Assembly: GCA_947259435.1 (NCBI GenBank)
Contig: CAMYMP010000387.1
Coordinates: 1-6,162, forward strand
DNA length: 6,162 nt
Reading direction: 5' to 3'
Source of the DNA: an uncultured Woeseiaceae bacterium
GTDB taxonomy: Bacteria > Pseudomonadota > Gammaproteobacteria > Woeseiales > Woeseiaceae
Both the position numbers and the translations under genes were made by a program. The notes beneath the pieces were generated by a model that saw nothing but the letters and a program-made list of their open reading frames with translations, was not told where the DNA came from and ran no database searches. Of this stretch, positions 1 through 3,929 are shown in pieces (the stretch's first letter is position 1; each line of letters starts with the position of its first letter).

Positions 1-2
1 AT

Positions 3-24
3 CTGTAGGCAACCGCTCCTACAG
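3..24. repeat. Small perfect hairpin at the hydrolase stop codon
   Basis: CTGTAGG (3–9) and CCTACAG (18–24) form a perfect 7-bp stem around an 8-base loop. The hydrolase TAG stop lies within it. On the minus strand it reads CTGTAGGAGCGGTTGCC, whose first bases resemble the GTAGGAGCGG head of REP sequences in Pseudomonas and Xanthomonas relatives. Any T-run or REP partner would be beyond the window edge, so terminator and REP remain equally open. Confidence 0.45.
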
Positions 25-717
25 GTCGTCTCGCAGGAATTCGCCGCGCTTGAAAAAAGCCGCGACCTGGTCCGCCACATCGGCCGAGACCAGCATGGTT
101 TTATGGCTGACTGGCATGCAGATATGGTCTTTCGCGCCGTCGAGCTGCGTCTCCGACACGGCGACCGAGCCATCGTTGTCACCATCGAAACGGGTGACCA
201 GCCGACCCATGCCCAGCCCCACCGTTCCGGCGATGATGCCGACGTCACGATCGTGGCAAACGTGCGAGGCCCACTCGTTGGCGGTCTCATGCACGACGCC
301 GGCTGGCAGCGAGCGCCCCAGGATCCGCTCGCCCCAGTCTTGCGTACTCAGAAAGGCGGCAGCCCGCGACCCGGTGAGCGGAGACCCCATGCACACGACG
401 CGTCCGGGGACCGCATCGGGATCGTTCGCCAGCATGCGCAGTGCGATGACGCCCCCCAGGCTGTGACCGAGAATATGCGTCGTGTCCAATTCCTTCGCGT
501 GAATAAACCTTGTGAGTGCGGCGGCGTTTTCATCGAGCGTGCCGCGCACCGAGCGATAGTTGAAGAGCAGCACGTTCATGCCATACTCTTTCTGGAGCCG
601 GCGCTTGATCAAGGTCAATGCGAGGCTGTGCGACCAGATTCCGTGAATGCAGATGACGTTGTTGACCGACCTCAACTCGTCAGCATCTGCAGAGCGTCTT
701 TGTTCGTCCAGGACCAT
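19..717 (-). CDS. Alpha/beta-fold hydrolase (lipase/esterase-like)
   Basis: A 232-residue alpha/beta hydrolase without a signal peptide or membrane segment, so probably cytoplasmic. Visible features are the oxyanion-hole HG (25–26, in VICIHGIWSH), the nucleophile elbow GHSLGG (84–89, Ser86), GSPLTGSRAA (111–120), the acid in NDGSVAVSET (probably Asp182) and the histidine in PVSHKTML (His205). The Ser-Asp-His triad thus looks complete. The pattern fits a group of small bacterial serine hydrolases annotated as lipase- or PGAP1-like; the substrate is unknown. The ATG at 717 overlaps the end of the Nudix gene by 46 bases; a CTGAGG lies 13 bases upstream, rather far. An alternative TTG at 675 overlaps the Nudix TGA by four bases and would remove 14 non-conserved residues. 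In E. coli the genes after aspS–nudB are yebC and ruvC, so this hydrolase is a lineage-specific neighbour. The stop TAG (19–21) lies inside a small hairpin. Confidence 0.88.
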   Translation of the reverse strand: MVLDEQRRSADADELRSVNNVICIHGIWSHSLALTLIKRRLQKEYGMNVLLFNYRSVRGTLDENAAALTRFIHAKELDTTHILGHSLGGVIALRMLANDPDAVPGRVVCMGSPLTGSRAAAFLSTQDWGERILGRSLPAGVVHETANEWASHVCHDRDVGIIAGTVGLGMGRLVTRFDGDNDGSVAVSETQLDGAKDHICMPVSHKTMLVSADVADQVAAFFKRGEFLRDDL

Positions 718-1097
718 ACTTTTTTAATCGCCTCAGCAACGGGCAGCCAGCAAAATTCGGAATGCTCGGCTGCGTCCAGAACGATATCCGGTGTGCCCGG
801 CAGACGATACCTCCATTCATATTCGACATTCTCGACGACGCCGGGTTCGAAGCGATGCCGCCAACGAGGATCGATGACGAAAATCCGGCTAATGCCAGAG
901 TACGTGAGCAGGCCCTCGTCCGTCAGTCCGGTTTCCTCGAATAACTCGCGAGCGGCTGCGTCTGCATGAGATTCGCCTTCATGCAGGCTGCCGGTCACCG
1001 ACTGCCAGAAATCGAATGGCTTCGCGCGCCGTAGCAATAAGACCTGACCGTCGTCGTTGTGAACGACGACGAGGACGGAGACCGGACGGCGAGACAA
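672..1097 (-). CDS. nudB: NudB-like Nudix hydrolase (dihydroneopterin triphosphate diphosphatase)
   Basis: A 141-residue Nudix protein; E. coli NudB has about 150. The Nudix box GX5EX7RELXEEXGL is complete at residues 36–58 (G36, E42, R50, E51, E54, E55, G57) and should bind Mg2+. NudB-specific marks are RRPVSVLVVVH at the start, DFWQSVTGSLHEGE, the RHRFEPGVVENVE segment and a late SWTNKDAL. In E. coli the enzyme removes pyrophosphate from dihydroneopterin triphosphate, an early folate step, and nudB also lies beside aspS. The best start is TTG at 1097, with 7 bases between it and the aspS stop codon, giving the family N-terminus (M-S-R-R-P-V-S). No good ribosome site precedes it, so translation probably depends on ribosomes finishing aspS. 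Upstream ATGs at 1220 and 1178 would add an Arg-rich out-of-frame reading of aspS and are rejected. The start is less sure than the gene. Substrate specificity is inferred from similarity and context. Confidence 0.88.
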   Translation of the reverse strand: MSRRPVSVLVVVHNDDGQVLLLRRAKPFDFWQSVTGSLHEGESHADAAARELFEETGLTDEGLLTYSGISRIFVIDPRWRHRFEPGVVENVEYEWRYRLPGTPDIVLDAAEHSEFCWLPVAEAIKKVWSWTNKDALQMLTS

Positions 1098-1104
1098 TTT
1101 TTTA

Positions 1105-2751
1105 CTAGTCGCTGCGCGGCGCCCGTAACCGAATACCGGCTTCCTTGAGCTGCTCGGTCGAGACTGCGCCCGGCGCATTCGTGAGCGGGCATTGCGCAGA
1201 TTGCGTCTTCGGGAATGCAATTACGTCGCGAATGCTCTCGGCGCCCGCCATCAGCATGACGATGCGATCGAGGCCGAACGCGATGCCGCCGTGGGGCGGG
1301 CAACCATACTCGAGCGCACGCAGCAAAAAACCAAACTTTTCTTCGGCTTGCTCCTCACTGATTTTGAGCAGCCTGAAGACGGCTGACTGCATGCGCTGAT
1401 CATGTATACGAATCGACCCCCCACCAAGCTCAAGTCCGTTTAGGGCCAGATCATAAGCCCGGGACAAAGCATTGGCTGGATCCGCTAGCAAGGCATCCGG
1501 ATCGTCGTTGACCGGAGCTGTAAACGGATGGTGCAACGGGTCCCAGGATTTCGTTTTGGGATCCTGCTCGAACATCGGAAAGTCCACGATCCAGATCGGT
1601 GCCCAGCTTTCGGCGACCAGGCCGCGGTCTTCTCCGAGCTTCACGCGCAGCGCTCCGAGCGCGTCATTGACGACGCGCGCTTTGTCAGCCCCGAAGAAGA
1701 TCAGATCACCCGTCTTCGCGCCAGTGCGTTCCAGGATGCCGCCCACCGTTGCATCCGGAAGGAACTTCATGATTGGTGACTGCAGCCCGTCGCGACCTGC
1801 GTCAACATCATTGACCTTGATGTAAGCGAGACCCTTTGCGCCGTAGCGCCTGACGAAGTCCGTGTAGTCATCGATAGCCTTGCGCGTCAGCTCGTTGCCG
1901 TTCGGCAGGCACAAGGCCGCGACACGGCCGTCGGGATCGGCAGCCGGCCCGGCAAAAACCTTGAATTCGACCGAGTCCATCAGGTCGGAAACTTCTATCA
2001 GCTCCAGGTCGATGCGTAGATCAGGCTTGTCAGAACCGTAGCGCTGCATCGCGTCCGCATAGCTGATGCGTGGAAACGGCGACGGCAGGTCGACGTCGAG
2101 CACTCTCTTGAACAGATGCCGTATGAGCCCTTCCATTTCTCCGGTAACGCCCGGCTGCTTGAACAACTGCGGCGACTGTGGCAATGCGAAGAACTTGCCG
2201 GGATTCGTGCGGCTGGGAACGATGTAATCGCGAGCGCCTTCCGGCGTCGCCCTTGTCAGCATCGGTGTCTCGACGTCGACGAAGCCCTCACCGTCAAGGA
2301 ACTCGCGCATCGCCATCGTCACTTTGTGCCGCAGGCGCAAGTTGTTGAGCATATCCTCGCGTCGCAGATCGAGGTAGCGATACTTCAGACGCAGTTCCTC
2401 GTTAGCCTGCTCGTCGTGATGGAATGGCGGTGTTTCCGAACGGTTCAGGACCGTCAGCTCCTGCGCCAGGACTTCGACCTGGCCGGTCGTCATGTTCGGA
2501 TTTATCGTGCCCTCGGGACGCTCTCTTACGAGCCCTTTGACGGCCAAGACATACTCTCCGCGAATGCGCTCGGCCTCCGCAAAAATCTCCGGTCGATCGG
2601 GGTCGAACACGACCTGCAACAGCCCCTCACGATCGCGCAAATCGATGAAGATGACACCGCCGTGGTCGCGACGCCTGTGCACCCAGCCACAGACCTCGAC
2701 GTCCTGTCCGATCAGCGTTTCATCAACTTGTCCGCAATAGTGGCTGCGCAT
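1105..2751 (-). CDS. aspS: Aspartyl-tRNA synthetase lacking motif 2 (internal deletion)
   Basis: Class IIb synthetase that activates aspartate with ATP and charges tRNA-Asp in the cytoplasm. The start MRSHYCGQ at 2751 matches family starts; the frame is open to an ATG at 2817, but that extension is not family-like. Only a weak GGA ribosome site is visible. Domains: OB-fold anticodon-binding domain 1–105 ([24 protein letters not shown]), motif 1 about 146–175 ([15 protein letters not shown]), aspartate-site QSPQ 192–195, GAD insert about 245–385, LGGGSIRIH 442–450, motif 3 GLDR 493–496. The product is 548 residues against about 590 usually. The missing 42 or so fall in one place: QLFKQ (195–199) is followed by PG and then [13 protein letters not shown], so the segment with FRDEDLRADRQPEF (motif 2, catalytic Arg) is absent. 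The frame is kept. H30 and G81 match the pair linked to relaxed tRNA specificity in Pseudomonas. Identity is certain; function as written is doubtful. Confidence 0.96.
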   Translation of the reverse strand: MRSHYCGQVDETLIGQDVEVCGWVHRRRDHGGVIFIDLRDREGLLQVVFDPDRPEIFAEAERIRGEYVLAVKGLVRERPEGTINPNMTTGQVEVLAQELTVLNRSETPPFHHDEQANEELRLKYRYLDLRREDMLNNLRLRHKVTMAMREFLDGEGFVDVETPMLTRATPEGARDYIVPSRTNPGKFFALPQSPQLFKQPGVTGEMEGLIRHLFKRVLDVDLPSPFPRISYADAMQRYGSDKPDLRIDLELIEVSDLMDSVEFKVFAGPAADPDGRVAALCLPNGNELTRKAIDDYTDFVRRYGAKGLAYIKVNDVDAGRDGLQSPIMKFLPDATVGGILERTGAKTGDLIFFGADKARVVNDALGALRVKLGEDRGLVAESWAPIWIVDFPMFEQDPKTKSWDPLHHPFTAPVNDDPDALLADPANALSRAYDLALNGLELGGGSIRIHDQRMQSAVFRLLKISEEQAEEKFGFLLRALEYGCPPHGGIAFGLDRIVMLMAGAESIRDVIAFPKTQSAQCPLTNAPGAVSTEQLKEAGIRLRAPRSD

Positions 2752-2817
2752 CGTAAGTTCCGAGAATCCGGCCCAAAAAAGAGGCGGAATGGTACGGCCT
2801 GAGCCACGAATATACAA

Positions 2818-2832
2818 CCGGCGGAGCGCCGG
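2818..2832 (-). terminator. Short GC hairpin before aspS, possible weak terminator
   Basis: CCGGCG, a 3-base loop and CGCCGG form a perfect 6-bp stem. Reading the minus strand, the stem is followed by TTGTATATT, which is T-rich but not a proper T-run. It follows the long inverted repeat and precedes aspS, so it may end or attenuate transcription coming from the DUF502 gene. The terminator call is tentative; the hairpin itself is clear. Confidence 0.35.
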
Positions 2833-2838
2833 GCGTAA

Positions 2839-2921
2839 TAACCGCGGCCTGGATATTGCTTATCGGAAGTAAAGCGCAGCGCAGCGAGCCATGAAGATAA
2901 GTAATATCCGGGCCGCGGTTA
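2839..2921. repeat. Long inverted repeat, 26-bp arms with 31-base loop
   Basis: Left arm 2839–2864 (begins TAACCGCGGCC) and right arm 2896–2921 (ends GGCCGCGGTTA) are inverted copies over 26 bp with two differences (2850/2910 and 2858/2902). In plus-strand RNA both differences form G·U pairs; in minus-strand RNA, the operon transcript, both become A·C mismatches. The loop holds a short tandem of AGCGC, AGCGC, AGCGA (2873–2887). No T-run follows on either strand, so it is not a classic intrinsic terminator. The right arm includes the DUF502 TAA stop. It could be a palindromic intergenic element (MITE- or REP-like), an mRNA-stabilising or processing hairpin, or part of a Rho-dependent end. No flanking duplication is evident. 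Confidence 0.85.
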
Positions 2922-3302
2922 ATCTTCGGGAATTTTGAGCGGCAACTCGGCCGTCTGCTGCTTCGACCACGTCGGAACGACCACCCCGAGCGACATGATC
3001 AGTTTGACGGCCTCGTCCACTTCCATGTCCAGTTCGATCACGTCCCTTCTTGGCAGGATTATGATAAAGCCGGAGGTTGGATTCGGTGTGGTCGGCACAA
3101 AGCAACAGACGACTTCCTCACCGGTGCGGCCCTGAATTTCACCGATGTCGGTGGCCGTCTGAAACGTCAGAGAATAAATTCCTTTACGGGGATACTCGAC
3201 CAACAAAACTTTGCTGAATGCATTTCCTGAATCCGAGAATACGATCTCCGCGAAATTCTTGGCCGCCGAGTAGATCGAACGAACTATCGGAATTCGTTCC
3301 AT
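2919..3302 (-). CDS. DUF502 C-terminal fragment
   Basis: A 127-residue frame that can start from an ATG at 3300–3302, inside the upstream frame and overlapping it out of phase. It begins at the conserved ERIPIVRSIYSA motif, continues with SDSGNAFSKVLLVEYPRKG and the CFVPTTPNPTSGFIIILP block, and ends in a soluble region typical of the DUF502 C-terminus. It has no clear membrane anchor of its own. The ATG spans the deletion junction, so it is probably an accident of the joined sequence and not an evolved start; no convincing ribosome site precedes it. Its stop TAA forms the outer bases of the long inverted repeat downstream. Confidence 0.65.
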   Translation of the reverse strand: MERIPIVRSIYSAAKNFAEIVFSDSGNAFSKVLLVEYPRKGIYSLTFQTATDIGEIQGRTGEEVVCCFVPTTPNPTSGFIIILPRRDVIELDMEVDEAVKLIMSLGVVVPTWSKQQTAELPLKIPED

Positions 3303-3510
3303 CAGCGGTAAGCAAGACCACGATAATGGTCAGGATGACACCGAGACCAGGTATCGGCATGCCCAGCCATGCTTCTGGTCGAAACTCCTGCGGCAACAGC
3401 TTGAGTGACTGGTCCATGAGACCGACAAGAAACCGCAGCACGAAATACGTAATGCCCAGGGGCAGCCAGACGAGGATGCCAGCAACCAGATAACGACGCA
3501 GGCGCTTCAT
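3184..3510 (-). CDS. DUF502 N-terminal fragment
   Basis: This 108-residue frame starts at the ATG overlapping the fmdB stop (ATGA), so translation is probably coupled; only a weak AAGG-like ribosome site precedes it. Residues 1–68 are genuine DUF502 sequence: a basic start, membrane segment 1 with LVWLPLG, the RPEAWLG linker and the IPGLG entry to membrane segment 2. From about residue 70 onward (TADGTNSDSS and after) it runs out of frame over the C-terminal half of the gene and resembles nothing in the family, so the last 40 residues are junk translation. The product would have one and a half membrane segments and is unlikely to be functional alone. Confidence 0.7.
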   Translation of the reverse strand: MKRLRRYLVAGILVWLPLGITYFVLRFLVGLMDQSLKLLPQEFRPEAWLGMPIPGLGVILTIIVVLLTADGTNSDSSFDLLGGQEFRGDRILGFRKCIQQSFVGRVSP

Positions 3511-3821
3511 GATGAGGAGTCTGCCTTGGTCTTCTTCTTTTCGGTCGACGCCGGCTTCGTCTTGTCGCCGCTCTTATCGGCCGTCTGTTTGTCTTTCGAC
3601 TTCGACGGTTCCGATTCACCGTGCAGGTTACGCTGATTGTCCTTTTTGAAGTCCGTTTCGTACCAGCCAGAACCTTTCAGCCGAAAACGCGGAGCGGAAA
3701 GCAGCCGCTTCAAACCGGGCTTGCCGCACGCAGGGCAATCCACGAGCGGAGCGTCCGCAATCTTTTGCAGCGCATCGAGCGTGTGATCACATTCCTGACA
3801 CGCATACTCGTAAATCGGCAT
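3507..3821 (-). CDS. FmdB-family small zinc-ribbon protein
   Basis: A 104-residue protein beginning MPIYEYACQECDH, the standard opening of the FmdB/CxxC_CxxC_SSSS zinc-ribbon family. Two CxxC pairs (C8/C11 and C29/C32) should bind one zinc ion. After the ribbon come the conserved RFRLKGSGWYETDF block (45–58) and a low-complexity tail rich in Lys, Ser, Thr and Asp (59–104), probably disordered. The family is named after a putative regulator near formamidase/amidase genes, but its biochemical role is not established, and I would not call this one a regulator. The ATG at 3821 is chosen for the family N-terminus and the GAGGAG 8 bases upstream. It is first in the run after the promoter, and its TGA overlaps the DUF502 ATG by four bases (ATGA, 3507–3510), suggesting translational coupling. 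The same neighbourhood (fmdB, DUF502, aspS) is common in gammaproteobacteria. Confidence 0.93.
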   Translation of the reverse strand: MPIYEYACQECDHTLDALQKIADAPLVDCPACGKPGLKRLLSAPRFRLKGSGWYETDFKKDNQRNLHGESEPSKSKDKQTADKSGDKTKPASTEKKKTKADSSS

Positions 3822-3829
3822 GCACAAAA

Positions 3830-3835
3830 CTCCTC
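3830..3835 (-). promoter_or_regulatory. Strong Shine-Dalgarno site of the fmdB-type gene
   Basis: GAGGAG on the minus strand lies 8 bases before the ATG at 3821. It settles the start of the zinc-ribbon gene: the same frame is open upstream to 3929, but that extension encodes nothing family-like and would run through the promoter. Confidence 0.8.
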
Positions 3836-3846
3836 GGGTTTCGCGG

Positions 3847-3875
3847 ATTATAGTAGGAGTGCGCCGTAATGTTAG
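3847..3875 (-). promoter_or_regulatory. Sigma70-type promoter ahead of fmdB
   Basis: On the minus strand the -35 hexamer CTAACA (3870–3875, 4 of 6 consensus bases) and a perfect -10 TATAAT (3847–3852) are separated by exactly 17 bases. The predicted start site is near 3840, giving a leader of about 19 bases that contains the GAGGAG ribosome site of fmdB. It lies in the 108-base clpB–fmdB gap and would drive the downstream run of genes apart from clpB. This is sequence-based inference, with no known regulator site seen beside it. Confidence 0.7.
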
Positions 3876-3929
3876 TACATTGTGGCAATCGACTGGCGCT
3901 GGAGGCACTGTCAAAACCCGGCCAATCAA

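Larger units (their letters stand above)
2919..3510 (-). pseudogene. DUF502 membrane protein gene, split by a frame-changing deletion
   Basis: The two overlapping frames together make one DUF502 (COV1-like) protein. Residues 1–68, MKRLRRYLVA to IVVLLT, cover the first membrane segment (about 7–32) and the start of the second (about 54–68). The C-terminal part starts at ERIPIVRSIYSA and runs to KIPED before a TAA at 2919–2921. In homologues as I remember them, about 20 residues (the rest of membrane segment 2 and a LLGRRLV-like stretch) separate the VLLT and the RIP(I/L)VRS motifs. Here only 7 bases lie between the ACC codon of T68 (3307–3309) and the GAA of ERIP (3299), so about 53 bases are missing and the frame changes. 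Restoring them would give about 214 residues, a normal length. The family's function is unknown in bacteria. Whether this is a true pseudogene or an assembly error cannot be told from the sequence. Confidence 0.8.

Noticed and set aside
103..969. 288-codon plus-strand open frame opposite the hydrolase and Nudix genes.
   Set aside because: It spans two genes with complete motifs on the other strand, has no recognisable domain or ribosome site, and long antisense frames are common at this GC content.
2774..2780. Run of T on the minus strand just before aspS as a terminator tail.
   Set aside because: The best stem before it is only about 4 bp with a large loop, too weak to support.
2116..2802. 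228-codon plus-strand open frame opposite aspS.
   Set aside because: It is the shadow of strongly conserved aspS codons and its translation has no family features.
2752..2817. N-terminal extension of aspS to the ATG at 2817.
   Set aside because: The added 22 residues are unlike AspRS, whereas MRSHYCGQ at 2751 matches family starts.
2789..2817. Possible aspS promoter TTGTAT – 17 bases – TACCAT.
   Set aside because: Only 3 of 6 and 4 of 6 consensus matches; spacing is right but this is within chance for a 167-base gap.
3877..3929. Intrinsic terminator just after clpB.
   Set aside because: I found no stable stem followed by a T-run; the GGCCGGGTTTT stretch lacks a pairing arm.
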